The notes: generated by a model not told the origin, from the sequence alone. DNA of 16,177 nt from Desulfobacteraceae bacterium (GCA_030597505.1 JAUVRS010000021.1:1-16177), one strand, 5' to 3'; counted from the stretch's first letter, positions 7,198 to 15,460 are shown. Numbers and translations are program-made.

Positions 7198-8970
7198 ATG
7201 AAGAAAACAATGTTATTTAAACACTCGAAACTGCTTTACAGGGTTATTGTCCTCCTTTTTCTGGGACTCTTTGCCGGATGTTCCGGGCTGGAGCTTAGCA
7301 AGCCCCCCAAAGGGGATGTGGCGGTTCCAGCGGAAAAGAAACATGCATATGAGGGAAAGGATAATGTACAGAAGGCCTACAGCGACTTTCTACGGGCATC
7401 ACTTGAAGCTGCCAAGGGGGATTATGAAAAAGCGGAGACAAACCTCCTGGAGGCCATAAAAAATGACCCTGAATCGCCATACCTGTACTTAAAGATGGCG
7501 ATCGTTTTGAAGAATTTGAAAAAGTACAAAGACGCGCTTGTCTATGCCGACAAGGGAGTGACGTTGGCGCCTAAAAACGTCAAAGCGAGGATACTGCTGG
7601 CGGATCTTTACTCCTTTACGGGAGACGATGACCATGCCATTGAGCAGTACCAAAAGGCCCTTGACCTTGATCCAAAAAATAGACGCATAAGGCTTCTTCT
7701 TACCACCATTCTGATCAGGAAAGGCTCGTCTCCGGCGGCGCTTGAGAATCTGGAGATATTGATTCGACAAAACCCTGAACTAATTATTGCACACTACTAT
7801 CGCGGTAGAATTAATTTAGAGATGGGCCATTATCCGGAAGCTGAGGAGGCCCTTCTAAAGGCACTGGAACTCAACAATACCCTGGAACCTGCCCTGTTCG
7901 ATCTGGGGACGCTTTACCAGGTGACGGATAAACCTGAAAAGGCTGTTGAGACCTATGAAAGACTTGTGGAAATCTATCCTGACAATAATATAGCTACCAA
8001 GGAAAGGCTTGTAAATCTCTACCTCAAGCTTGGTCAAAAGGAAAAGGCCGAACGGCAAATGGAAGAGATCAAAAGGGATTCAAAGCCGGGGGAACCGGGA
8101 AGACGGGCCTTGGGGCTGATATACCTCAGACAGGGAAGAGTTGATGAATCCATCAATGAATTGGATCTGATAGTTTCAGCCTGGCCCGAGGACCATAAAT
8201 CCAGGTACTATCTGGCCACAGCCTACGAAGAGAAAGGTGACACGGAAAAGGCACTGAGCCACTTGAGACTTATAACGCACCAGTCCACATATTATATCAA
8301 CAGCCAGATGCACATCGCCCACCTCTTGGGGATTCAGAAAAAATACGGGGAGGCCATAGAGATTCTCGAAAAGGCCATCCTGTTAGAAAAAGAGAGGATT
8401 GAACTCTACCATGTCCTATCATCCATCTACGAGGCCAAAGAGGAATATGAAAAGGCTATGGAGGTCATCAAAGAGGGGCTCAAGCTGGATGAAAAGAACA
8501 CCGAGTTGATTTTTCGAATGGGCGTACTCCTTGATAAAAGTGGTGACAGGGCCGCATGCCTTGAGCAGATGCGGAGAGTGCTGGAGATTAACCCTGATCA
8601 CGCGGACTCCCTCAATTATATAGGATATTCTTATGCTGAAGAGGGTATAAGGCTGGATGAAGCCATGGATTTGATCCAAAAGGCCCTCAAACTAAAGCCC
8701 GGCAGCGGCTATATAATGGATAGCCTGGGGTGGGTTTATTACCAGAAAGGCCTATACGATCAGGCGGCCCGCCATCTGGAGAAGGCGGCAACCCTAACCG
8801 ATGATGATCCCACCATAAATGAACATCTAGGAGACGTCTATCTCAAACTAAAGCGGCATAAGGCGGCCCTGAAACACTATGAAAAGTCCCTCGCCCTCAA
8901 GCCTGCTGATGAGAAAAAAATAAAAGAAAAGATCACCGAGGTACGCCGGCTTTTGAAACACGAAAATTGA
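7198..8970 (+). CDS. TPR-repeat lipoprotein
   Basis: A long tetratricopeptide-repeat protein anchored by an N-terminal lipid, probably a scaffold for protein contacts at the periplasmic face of a membrane. From the ATG at 7198 the signal sequence is MKKTMLFKHSKLLYR, then a hydrophobic stretch ending in the lipobox LFAGC (Cys28). A short polar linker leads into about a dozen TPR units covering almost all the remaining length. They are visible as repeated A-x-x-x-Y-E-K-A-L-x-L-x-P-type helices, for example YEKAETNLLEAIKNDPESPY, HAIEQYQKALDLDPKN and AALKHYEKSLALKPADEKK. A GTG at 7165 is in frame and would give an 11-residue longer, less signal-like N-terminus; neither start has a well-spaced ribosome binding site. 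The 3' end overlaps the next lipoprotein gene, which suggests translational coupling and a shared task. No catalytic domain was seen, and no specific partner can be named. Confidence 0.88.
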   Translation: MKKTMLFKHSKLLYRVIVLLFLGLFAGCSGLELSKPPKGDVAVPAEKKHAYEGKDNVQKAYSDFLRASLEAAKGDYEKAETNLLEAIKNDPESPYLYLKMAIVLKNLKKYKDALVYADKGVTLAPKNVKARILLADLYSFTGDDDHAIEQYQKALDLDPKNRRIRLLLTTILIRKGSSPAALENLEILIRQNPELIIAHYYRGRINLEMGHYPEAEEALLKALELNNTLEPALFDLGTLYQVTDKPEKAVETYERLVEIYPDNNIATKERLVNLYLKLGQKEKAERQMEEIKRDSKPGEPGRRALGLIYLRQGRVDESINELDLIVSAWPEDHKSRYYLATAYEEKGDTEKALSHLRLITHQSTYYINSQMHIAHLLGIQKKYGEAIEILEKAILLEKERIELYHVLSSIYEAKEEYEKAMEVIKEGLKLDEKNTELIFRMGVLLDKSGDRAACLEQMRRVLEINPDHADSLNYIGYSYAEEGIRLDEAMDLIQKALKLKPGSGYIMDSLGWVYYQKGLYDQAARHLEKAATLTDDDPTINEHLGDVYLKLKRHKAALKHYEKSLALKPADEKKIKEKITEVRRLLKHEN

Positions 8971-9782
8971 ATTTTCTAAAACCAAAACACAGTATTGGAA
9001 ACTTGATTGTAGGTTTGGGGTTTATCCTTTTTCATAGCTGTGCCCCCCTCTCTGTCAAGACACCGCCTCCGGTGTTTGATCAAGTGCTTGGCCAAGAAAA
9101 AATTTCAGTGATAGTGACCAGCCTCGAGGAGCAGACAGAACGGGTTCAAACCCTCTTTGGGTCCGGCAGTTTGACGGTGACAGATGAGGGATCAGAAACC
9201 GAGGCCAATATTCTGATTGCGGGTTTGAAGGACCCCTTGAGAATCAAGATTGAAATTACGCACCCCTGGGGCCGCCCCCTTTTTGACACTCTCATCCAGA
9301 ACTCCAAAATCATTATTATTTCTTACCCGGAGAAACGGGTGTACCGCGGCGCCATGGATGGCGTTGCCCTGTCAAGGTTCTTCCCGGTCAGTTTGACCCC
9401 TGACCTGGTGTGGTCCCTTTTTAGGGGCTACCCGACCTTGAGAAAGTACGATCGCGCGATTTCATTGAAGGCACATACCGTCACCTTCTTGGATCGGGAA
9501 GGAGCGGTAGTTCAACGTCTTGAACTTTATAAACGGGATGCTCTCCCCCGCTCACTTTCGTTTCCGGGGCAAGGGGTGGAGGCAGTGTATTCAGACTATG
9601 AGGAGCAGGACGGCATTTTCTATGCCGAAACGATCAAATTGGACGATCCTGACCATGACGCTACTCTGGAACTGGACCTTAAACAAATGGTTTTTAATGA
9701 ACCCATCCCGGAAGCGGTATTTGAGCAGAAGATCCTGCCGGGTTTTCAAGAGATGCCGCTAAAGGGGGCAAAAAAGAAGTGA
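8967..9782 (+). CDS. LolB-like outer-membrane lipoprotein (DUF4292-type)
   Basis: A 271-residue lipoprotein with signal core GNLIVGLGFILFHSC (lipobox Cys25) followed by a proline-rich tether. The body has the layout of the LolA/LolB unclosed beta-barrel group: an early helix (QTERVQTLFGSGSLTV), strands with GLKDPLRIKIEITHPWG, then SYPEKRVYRG. A helix with WSLFRGYPTL and late strands (YSDYEEQDGIFYAETIKL) follow. Members of this fold bind acylated proteins or other lipids at the outer membrane, so a lipoprotein-insertion or lipid-carrier role is likely but unproved. The only usable start is the TTG at 8967, which overlaps the TPR gene's TGA, so translation is probably coupled to that gene. Together the pair looks like an outer-membrane assembly module. 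The exact family (LolB or DUF4292) could not be settled by eye. Confidence 0.75.
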   Translation: MNFLKPKHSIGNLIVGLGFILFHSCAPLSVKTPPPVFDQVLGQEKISVIVTSLEEQTERVQTLFGSGSLTVTDEGSETEANILIAGLKDPLRIKIEITHPWGRPLFDTLIQNSKIIIISYPEKRVYRGAMDGVALSRFFPVSLTPDLVWSLFRGYPTLRKYDRAISLKAHTVTFLDREGAVVQRLELYKRDALPRSLSFPGQGVEAVYSDYEEQDGIFYAETIKLDDPDHDATLELDLKQMVFNEPIPEAVFEQKILPGFQEMPLKGAKKK

Positions 9783-9812
9783 TGGCAGTAGGCGTTTTCG
9801 GAAAAAAAGGAT

Positions 9813-10595
9813 ATGTCGGTTTCGGTTGCCATAATAACCAGGGATGAAGAAGAGCGTCTTCCTGACTGTCTAAAGAGCATCTCTTTCGCCGATGAGATAC
9901 TGGTGGTGGATTCTGGCAGCCAGGATGGGACTGTCCGCATTGCCAGGGACTTCGGGTGCAGGGTGCTTTCTGAAAGATGGCGGGGTTATGCGGGACAAAA
10001 ACAGTTTGCCGTTGACAACTGTTCAAATGACTGGGTCATGATACTGGATGCGGATGAGAGGGTCCCGGGGCAAACAGCAGAGAAAATAGGCAAAGCCCTG
10101 GATGATCCCGTACAGGAGTTTTCCGCTTACAGCTTTTTGAGAAAAAACTACTTCCACGAACGTTGGATTCGTCATTGCGGATGGTGGCCGGACAGAGTTG
10201 TCCGGTTGGTGGACCGGAGGCAGGGCCGTCTCAGCAAACAACTTGTGCATGAGCGATGGATCTCTAATGGGGCTGTTAAGGAGTTTGACGTGGCCATTGA
10301 GCACTACAGCTTCCAGGGTTATTCAGACTTGATACACAAAATGGAGACATATTCCACCCTCGCTGCGAGAGAGATCCGAGAGAAGGGTGGCCCGGTCGTG
10401 TGGTGGTCTCCCATCACCCACGGCACTTGGATGTTTGTGAGGACATACTTTGTTGAATTGGGGATGCTCGAAGGGTTTGACGGGTTTGTTATATCGCTTT
10501 TAAACGGAGGGGGGTCGTTTTTAAAATATGCAAAGGCAAGAGAAATGGCCCATGCCCGGTTAGGGCCTGCGCAAGGTAACGGCTCAGGTAGATAG
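9813..10595 (+). CDS. Family 2 glycosyltransferase, WaaE/LgtF-like
   Basis: A cytoplasmic inverting GT-A enzyme of the type that adds glucose to the inner LPS core. It opens with VAIITRDEEERLPDCL and EILVVDSGSQDGT (nucleotide-sugar binding, D33/D38), followed by the metal-binding DAD at 79-81 (MILDADERVP). The WaaE-type middle has RKNYFHERWIRHCGWWPDRVVRL and KQLVHERW. A C-terminal hydrophobic/amphipathic segment (TYFVELGMLEGFDGFVISLL) is typical of this subfamily and may touch the inner membrane. At 260 residues it is of usual length. It follows the LolB-like gene by 30 bases without a good ribosome binding site. Its TAG stop (10593-10595) is contributed by the first TAGGCTGTAG unit of the repeat element that follows, so the last few residues (GNGSGR) may be element-shaped. 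The sugar and acceptor cannot be read from sequence. Confidence 0.88.
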   Translation: MSVSVAIITRDEEERLPDCLKSISFADEILVVDSGSQDGTVRIARDFGCRVLSERWRGYAGQKQFAVDNCSNDWVMILDADERVPGQTAEKIGKALDDPVQEFSAYSFLRKNYFHERWIRHCGWWPDRVVRLVDRRQGRLSKQLVHERWISNGAVKEFDVAIEHYSFQGYSDLIHKMETYSTLAAREIREKGGPVVWWSPITHGTWMFVRTYFVELGMLEGFDGFVISLLNGGGSFLKYAKAREMAHARLGPAQGNGSGR

Positions 10596-10751
10596 GCTGT
10601 AGACATTTAGGCTGTAGGAGAGAAGTACGCGTGAGCATACAAAGCTCAGGACGTTTGAATTGGCTGACGAAATTGTGGAGACGGAGAAGGTTTTGGGCGC
10701 CCTGCTTTGATCAATGCACAAGAACTAATAGCCTTTAGCCTACAGCCTAAA
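10593..10751. mobile_element. Small element with inverted TAGGCTGTAGG ends
   Basis: TTTAGGCTGTAGG at 10606-10618 is repeated perfectly in inverse at 10739-10751 (CCTACAGCCTAAA). The left end also carries a second direct copy of the 10-base core TAGGCTGTAG at 10593-10602, 15 bases before the first. Between the arms is a decayed protein-coding remnant. The arrangement looks like an inserted cassette with repeat borders. No transposase and no obvious target-site duplication is seen, so its mode of movement is unknown. Confidence 0.55.
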
Positions 10752-10904
10752 CAACCTGAATAGTTACTGCGCAAGTTCACATTGAGGGAGCCGTTTTAAA
10801 AAACAGACGATCCCCGTCAAGACGTCCACGGTTATTTCCCCCAGGGTTTTTTAGAGGGTTCTGATACACCGAATAACCCGGGAGGTTGTTTACTTCTGTT
10901 TGCC
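10596..10904. other. Intergenic region between the two GT2 genes
   Basis: The first half is the repeat-bordered element and its gene remnant. The second half (10752-10904) has no open frame with support. It should contain whatever promoter drives the next gene, but no convincing -35/-10 pair and no ops/JUMPstart-like sequence was found. GGGAGG near 10880 is too far from the ATG at 10905 to be an ordinary ribosome binding site. Confidence 0.5.
10631..10728 (+). pseudogene. Decayed remnant of a four-helix-bundle (23S rRNA IVP/S23-like) gene
   Basis: A GTG at 10631 follows AGGAG (10616-10620) with ordinary spacing. If one A is restored in the CAAAG at 10640-10644, the frame reads MSIQKLRTFELADE, which resembles the N-terminus of four-helix-bundle proteins. 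It runs straight into EIVETEKVLGALL, a TGA at 10708-10710, then SMHKN and TAA (10726-10728), which resembles their C-terminus. About 30 codons therefore stand in for a protein of roughly 115-130 residues, so the centre appears deleted. The family likeness is from recollection of such sequences, not a search. The true function of the intact family is unsettled; members occur in 23S rRNA intervening sequences and as free chromosomal genes. Confidence 0.5.
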
Positions 10905-11744
10905 ATGAAGGTCTCGCTCGTCATAACAACCTATAACTGGTCAAGCGCCCTAAAGGTCGTTCTTCGCTCTATCCTGGGACAGTCAGAAACGCATCTGGAG
11001 ATCATTATCGCAGATGACGGATCCGGGCCCGATACGGCGGAAGCGGTGCAAGAGATTCTTGAGCCGTCAGACCTGAGGTGGTGTCACGTCCGGCACCATG
11101 ACGCGGGTATAAGACAGGCAAGGGTCAAGAACCTGGGGGTCACATATGCCAGCGCCCCCTATCTCATATTTGTGGATCATGATGTGGTCCTGCACCCCGA
11201 TTTTGTCGCCGATCATTTGGCGTTTGCTCAAAGCGGCGTATTCTTGCAGGGAAAACGTGCCTTCTTGCCCGAAAGCTATACAAAGAGCATCCTCACAAAT
11301 GGGTTTTTTTGTCCGCCATCTCCTTTTTTGGCGGGACTCGAAAACAGGAAAAACAGTTTTCGATCCCCGAAACTGGGGAGGGTGTTCACCCGTCCAAAGA
11401 GATTTCAGACCACTCTCAGGGGTTCTAATCTTTCCATGTCCAGACAGGATTTTTTGCAGGTAGATGGGTATGATGAGACATTTGACCAGCTGTGGGGCCG
11501 GGAAGATTCGGATATTTGTTATCGACTGTTTTACAGTGGCATAAGATGTAGAAATCTTTTGTTTTCAGCGCTTCAGTATCATTTGCACCACGAGGTCAGG
11601 AAGAACAGACAAAAGGACAGGCTGGACCAGGAGCTGGATCTGAATCGCAATGAGAAAAGGAAAAAGGCCATCAAAGGCTTTTCACAGATCTCTTCAGAAG
11701 GCGAAATCATATGGGCATCGGATAAATTTGATGGACGTCGGTAA
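10905..11744 (+). CDS. Family 2 glycosyltransferase with a GT7-C-like C-terminal part
   Basis: A GT-A fold sugar transferase, probably cytoplasmic or membrane-associated, acting on LPS core or a surface polysaccharide. SLVITTYNWSSALKVVLRSI and IIIADDGSG (D37, D38) form the nucleotide-binding half. DHD at 91-93 (LIFVDHDVVLHPDF) is the metal-binding DxD. The second half has GSNLSMSRQDFLQVDGYDE and WGREDSDICYRL (about 197-208), the acceptor-side pattern with the likely catalytic acid (E200/D201) seen in chondroitin-polymerase-like and galactosyltransferase C-terminal domains. The length is 279 residues. The tail after about 235 is strongly charged (KNRQKDRLDQELDLNRNEKRKK). Its last 14 bases overlap the next glycosyltransferase, indicating a coupled operon. 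The start ATG gives the canonical MKVSLVITTYN opening but has no well-placed ribosome binding site. Confidence 0.88.
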   Translation: MKVSLVITTYNWSSALKVVLRSILGQSETHLEIIIADDGSGPDTAEAVQEILEPSDLRWCHVRHHDAGIRQARVKNLGVTYASAPYLIFVDHDVVLHPDFVADHLAFAQSGVFLQGKRAFLPESYTKSILTNGFFCPPSPFLAGLENRKNSFRSPKLGRVFTRPKRFQTTLRGSNLSMSRQDFLQVDGYDETFDQLWGREDSDICYRLFYSGIRCRNLLFSALQYHLHHEVRKNRQKDRLDQELDLNRNEKRKKAIKGFSQISSEGEIIWASDKFDGRR

Positions 11745-12861
11745 CAAGGGGACAGATTTATTAAAGGAGGGTATTGACAACATCCTCCTGATACAGCTCG
11801 GTGACATAGGGGATGTTGTTCTTACCTTTCCCTGTATCAGGGCATTGCGCGAAAATTTTCCCAAGGCCAACATAGTCGTTGCCGTCAGAGAAAAGGCCAG
11901 AGAGCTGGTTGAAGAATGTCAATGGTCCTCGGAGGTTATTTCCATAAACAAAGAAAAAAGGGGTCTTGGCGAGGCAATAGCCTATCACAAGAATTTCTTT
12001 TTGCGGCTGAGGCGATTTCGTTTTGATCTGGTTATGGATTTGAGAACCGGCACCCGCGGGGCGATCCTCGCATTTCTTGCAGGGGCAAGACACAGGATAG
12101 GATATTGCGGTGATGGTGTATGGTGGCGAGACCGGATTTTTAACCGTCTGGTGCCCAATGAATATGAACCCACCCAACACGTGCGGGAATACTATCTCAA
12201 TCTCTTGGACACCTATGATCTGGGAACAAAAAATATCGAACCGGTGCTTTATGTTTCAAGGGCGAAAAAAAAAGGGGCCGCAGCCCTCTTGGAAGAACAC
12301 GGGGTCCCGCTTACGCGTCCCTTTATTGTGGTGCAACCCTTTTCTTTGTGGCAATACAAGGAATGGGGGGTAGAGAAATATGCCCGATTGATCAACTGGA
12401 TCACCTCGGAATACGGGTTTTCGGTTGTTCTGACCGGTTCCTCTGATGAGAGGCAGCGGGCACCTGAGATACAAGACAGGTGCGGGGAGAATGTATATAA
12501 TCTGGCTGGGAAGAGCTCTATCGGCATGTTCTCGGCGATCCTGGAGGCCTGCCAGTTATTTATTGGTTCCGACAGTTCCGGGATGCATATTGCTGGTGCT
12601 ATTGGGACACCAACCGTGACAATCTTTGGGCCCTCTTCACCGGTCTCATGGGCACCCAGAGGGAAGCGGCATCTTGTGGTCCAGAAAGATTTGCCATGTG
12701 TGCCGTGCAGGGAAAAGGGCTGCGGGGGGAGCGAAATGAGCAGTTGTCTGGAGACCCTGGCGGTTGATGAAGTCAAACCGGTTGTGAGGAAACAACTTGA
12801 GAGAATAAAAGTGCTCGGAGATTCAAAACAGGAGGCGGTTTCCCGATTGCAGGGGGATTAG
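11731..12861 (+). CDS. Family 9 glycosyltransferase, heptosyltransferase-like
   Basis: A GT-B enzyme resembling ADP-heptose:LPS heptosyltransferases. The N-terminal Rossmann half starts with NILLIQLGDIGDVVLTFP (17-34). The C-terminal half carries the donor-site blocks FIVVQPFSLWQYKEW, FIGSDSSGMHIAGAIGTP and FGPSSPVSWAP. A late four-cysteine cluster (C323, C326, C331, C339, in LPCVPC...C...SSC) is typical of the family. I place the start at ATG 11731 (376 residues, overlapping the upstream gene by 14 bases). An earlier ATG at 11650 would add 27 residues of lysine-rich sequence lying inside the upstream gene and is less likely. A strong AAAGGAGGG at 11763-11771 lies inside the gene with no ordinary start codon after it. 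Whether the donor is heptose or another sugar cannot be seen. Confidence 0.9.
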   Translation: MDVGNKGTDLLKEGIDNILLIQLGDIGDVVLTFPCIRALRENFPKANIVVAVREKARELVEECQWSSEVISINKEKRGLGEAIAYHKNFFLRLRRFRFDLVMDLRTGTRGAILAFLAGARHRIGYCGDGVWWRDRIFNRLVPNEYEPTQHVREYYLNLLDTYDLGTKNIEPVLYVSRAKKKGAAALLEEHGVPLTRPFIVVQPFSLWQYKEWGVEKYARLINWITSEYGFSVVLTGSSDERQRAPEIQDRCGENVYNLAGKSSIGMFSAILEACQLFIGSDSSGMHIAGAIGTPTVTIFGPSSPVSWAPRGKRHLVVQKDLPCVPCREKGCGGSEMSSCLETLAVDEVKPVVRKQLERIKVLGDSKQEAVSRLQGD

Positions 12862-12866
12862 ATCAC

Positions 12867-14477
12867 ATGGCGGAATCGTTTTTTCGTGACATCTTTTTGA
12901 AGGACACGCCGGATTGCCGGGAAACAAGCGGCCGGAGACAGATCATCTTGATATTTGCCTTGGGCTTTTTGGTCCGGTTGTTTGTGTATCACAATACCTT
13001 TATCATCAATTCCGACGGCGCACTCTACATCAACCAGGCCCGTGCGCTCTATTACGGGGAATGGCGGAGTGTTTTTTCCTGCAGCATGTCATATTTGTCG
13101 ATTTATCCGATACTCATTACGGGTCTTTATACGGTCTTTCATGACTGGGTGGTTGCCGCCAAAACCATATCTCTTTTTTTTGGCTCCATGACCATGGTGC
13201 CGCTCTATTTCCTTTTAAGACGATTTTGTGTTCAAAAGATCAGTGCTCTGGGTACACTGGTTTTTGCCTTCACCCCGATGTTTATCGACAAAAGCGTAGA
13301 TGTCGTCCGGGATCCCATATACTGGTTTTTTCTGGTGCTTGGCCTGTATCTTTTTGTCAGACATATGGATAGCAAGAGACAGGGGGTGCTTCTTTTCTTG
13401 AGTTGCATTACCTTTCTGGTGGCCGGCTGGGCAAGGGTCGAGGCCGTGCTTTTTATCGTCGTGTCTTGCGGTTACCTGCTTATTGCAGGGCAGGAGAAAA
13501 GGTTCCGGAGATTGGGTGCCTTTGTATTGCCCGTTGTGTTCTTGTTGATAATTGTTATCCCCGGTGTCTTTGTCACGAAGGTTTCCACAATGGAAGTGCT
13601 GAGAATCGGTGAGATACGGGAAAAATTTTATGCACCAATCGTGGAATATAATAACCTAAGGACAGCTCTGGGAGAGATCTCCAATCAACCCAAAATGACG
13701 CTGTTGGCGTCTTTTCTTCAAAATGCCAGGCATTTGGTGTGGTTTGTAGCCCTTGGTACGCTTTTGATATATATCATAAAGGCGTTTTTCTATCCTTTTT
13801 TTGTGATTTTTGTAATGGGATGGGGGGGGGTGGGGGCAAGAATCAGGAGAGATCCGCGTGTATCATATCTTGTTCTTTTGTCTATCACCTCCCTTATTCT
13901 CTTGTATTTTCATATCCTGAAAACATGGGTCATAGCAAGCCGGTTTTTTGCCCTTTTTATCCTACCTTCCTTTGTCTTTATCGGGTTCGGATTGGAAAAG
14001 ATCATCCACTTGATCAAATCGCGTCTGAAAATAAAAGAAACCGCGGTTTTTGCATTAATCTTCGCGCTGGTTTTGGCGGTGTCGCTTCCAAAGATCTTGA
14101 AACCAAGGGAGTTGGATAAGGTCGTTTTTAAACGGATCGGGGAGCTCATTGGGGAAAGGGAAGGAAATGGTCAACCCATACCAATTGTGGCTTCTTTGGA
14201 TACCATAAGGTGGATTTCGTTTTATGCCAATCTGGCGTACCCGGGGGTTGTGTGCCCCCAACCATACCATGATTTCACAGAGATCGTTGGAAATGATTAT
14301 AGTCAGTTTGCCCGAAACCTGAAAAAAACAGATACAAAATATTTTCTTTGGGAAGAAAGACATTGGCCGACGAACAGGTTTGATTTTGTCCGAAAGAAAG
14401 ATCCAAAAAGATTTGTCGTGGTGGGGCGGTGGAAACATCCGGATACGGGCCAGATGGTTCTTTTTGAAGTCAAGTGA
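12867..14477 (+). CDS. Multi-pass GT-C glycosyltransferase (GT39/PMT-like)
   Basis: An integral inner-membrane protein of 536 residues with about ten predicted hydrophobic spans and a soluble periplasmic C-terminal part from about 420. The first periplasmic loop has INSDGALYINQARAL with D50, the position of the catalytic aspartate in dolichyl/undecaprenyl-phosphate-sugar dependent enzymes of the GT39/GT83 kind. A second acidic loop contains DKSVDVVRDPIYWF. Such enzymes move a sugar from a polyprenyl carrier to a lipid, glycan or protein on the outer face of the inner membrane. It follows the GT9 gene by 5 bases, so it is co-transcribed, and its product probably acts late on the same glycan. 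The acceptor is unknown. It is unlike the ArnT-like protein at the window end in its C-terminal domain. The stop is followed by a 128-base gap. Confidence 0.85.
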   Translation: MAESFFRDIFLKDTPDCRETSGRRQIILIFALGFLVRLFVYHNTFIINSDGALYINQARALYYGEWRSVFSCSMSYLSIYPILITGLYTVFHDWVVAAKTISLFFGSMTMVPLYFLLRRFCVQKISALGTLVFAFTPMFIDKSVDVVRDPIYWFFLVLGLYLFVRHMDSKRQGVLLFLSCITFLVAGWARVEAVLFIVVSCGYLLIAGQEKRFRRLGAFVLPVVFLLIIVIPGVFVTKVSTMEVLRIGEIREKFYAPIVEYNNLRTALGEISNQPKMTLLASFLQNARHLVWFVALGTLLIYIIKAFFYPFFVIFVMGWGGVGARIRRDPRVSYLVLLSITSLILLYFHILKTWVIASRFFALFILPSFVFIGFGLEKIIHLIKSRLKIKETAVFALIFALVLAVSLPKILKPRELDKVVFKRIGELIGEREGNGQPIPIVASLDTIRWISFYANLAYPGVVCPQPYHDFTEIVGNDYSQFARNLKKTDTKYFLWEERHWPTNRFDFVRKKDPKRFVVVGRWKHPDTGQMVLFEVK

Positions 14478-14605
14478 TATCTTTGCCATGTCATTCGGGC
14501 CAGTCGCTTTATCGAATACGGGTATGGATATAGCAAATTTTGAAGGGCCTATGGGAAAGGTCTGAACACAACCTACTTCCAGGAGAGGGGTTTGAGGGTC
14601 TAGAA

Positions 14606-15388
14606 ATGGTTACACATAAAGAGGCTGTGCAGGCGCTTTACGCCACCCTTGATGAGAGACGCGCCGAGGGATCCCTCGATTCCGATAGTGAAAACACCTT
14701 TCTTGGTAGCTGTGACCGCTGGGGCATTGCCACCAAGGAACTTAGCCAAAATCTTGAGACAGGGCGCATTCTTGATATAGGGTCTTATGACGGAATTTTT
14801 TGCGGGGCTCTCACAAAGCTGGGGTTCCAGGTAGCGGCGCTGGATTGGCATCGCCATGTGAAAGAATCTCTCTGGCAAAGACTCGGTGTGGAGTGGCACA
14901 GGTGTCAGGTTGAGGCGGATCCAATTCCTTTTCCTGACAACAGCTTTATGGGTGTGTATATGGGTCAAGTCCTCGAACATTTCACCTATTCCCCTCGCAA
15001 ACCGTTGGCGGAGATCCGACGGGTTCTCAAACCCGGAGGGTTGTTGGTGGTGGATGTTCCAAATGTGGGTGAACTACATAATTACTATCGGCTTCTCCGG
15101 GGAAAAAACATCCTCTACGATTACAAAAAGCATTACATCGACGATGATCCCGAATTTTATAAAGGACGTCCCTATTTTAACCGTCACAATCACGAATTTA
15201 CTCGGCGGGATTTATGTGTCCTTGCGGAGAGTTGCGGTTTTCAAGTTGTCAAGGTAGCATGCATTCGATCCCGCCGGCATGGGAAGAAGGGTTTGCGACG
15301 GCTGGGGTTACCCTTTACGGCACTTCGGGATATGATTCCCCTGTTCCGCAAGAGCATTATGCTCACCGCTCAAAAGCCTGTTGAGTAA
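14606..15388 (+). CDS. Class I SAM-dependent methyltransferase
   Basis: A 261-residue methyltransferase of the Methyltransf_11/UbiE-like type. The SAM-binding motif I is ILDIGSYDGIFCG (55-67), followed by the acidic end of strand 2 in VAALDWHRH. Motif II/III appear as FPDNSFMGVYMGQVLEHF and LKPGGLLVVDVPN. The C-terminal part (HYIDDDPEFYKGRPYFNRHNHEFT, quoted here only as far as its His/Tyr-rich pattern) resembles methyltransferases found in polysaccharide clusters, so methylation of a sugar or a glycan end is inferred. The start is the ATG at 14606 because GAGGG at 14594-14598 is correctly spaced; a TTG at 14540 would add 22 poorly conserved residues. It is convergent with the ArnT-like gene, with 72 bases between their stops and no obvious terminator. 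Confidence 0.85.
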   Translation: MVTHKEAVQALYATLDERRAEGSLDSDSENTFLGSCDRWGIATKELSQNLETGRILDIGSYDGIFCGALTKLGFQVAALDWHRHVKESLWQRLGVEWHRCQVEADPIPFPDNSFMGVYMGQVLEHFTYSPRKPLAEIRRVLKPGGLLVVDVPNVGELHNYYRLLRGKNILYDYKKHYIDDDPEFYKGRPYFNRHNHEFTRRDLCVLAESCGFQVVKVACIRSRRHGKKGLRRLGLPFTALRDMIPLFRKSIMLTAQKPVE

Positions 15389-15460
15389 AATATTTGGAAA
15401 AGGTAAGGTCCGGAGGTCTACTATCAGCCATTTATGAATTGGTAAACACCCATTATTTCA

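Noticed and set aside
11650..11730. An upstream ATG extending the GT9 gene by 27 residues
   Set aside because: The extension lies inside the preceding gene's conserved frame and gives a lysine-rich stretch ahead of the normal GT9 N-terminus.
15389..15460. A possible bidirectional terminator between the convergent genes
   Set aside because: No stem of useful length with a T-tract could be found on either strand.
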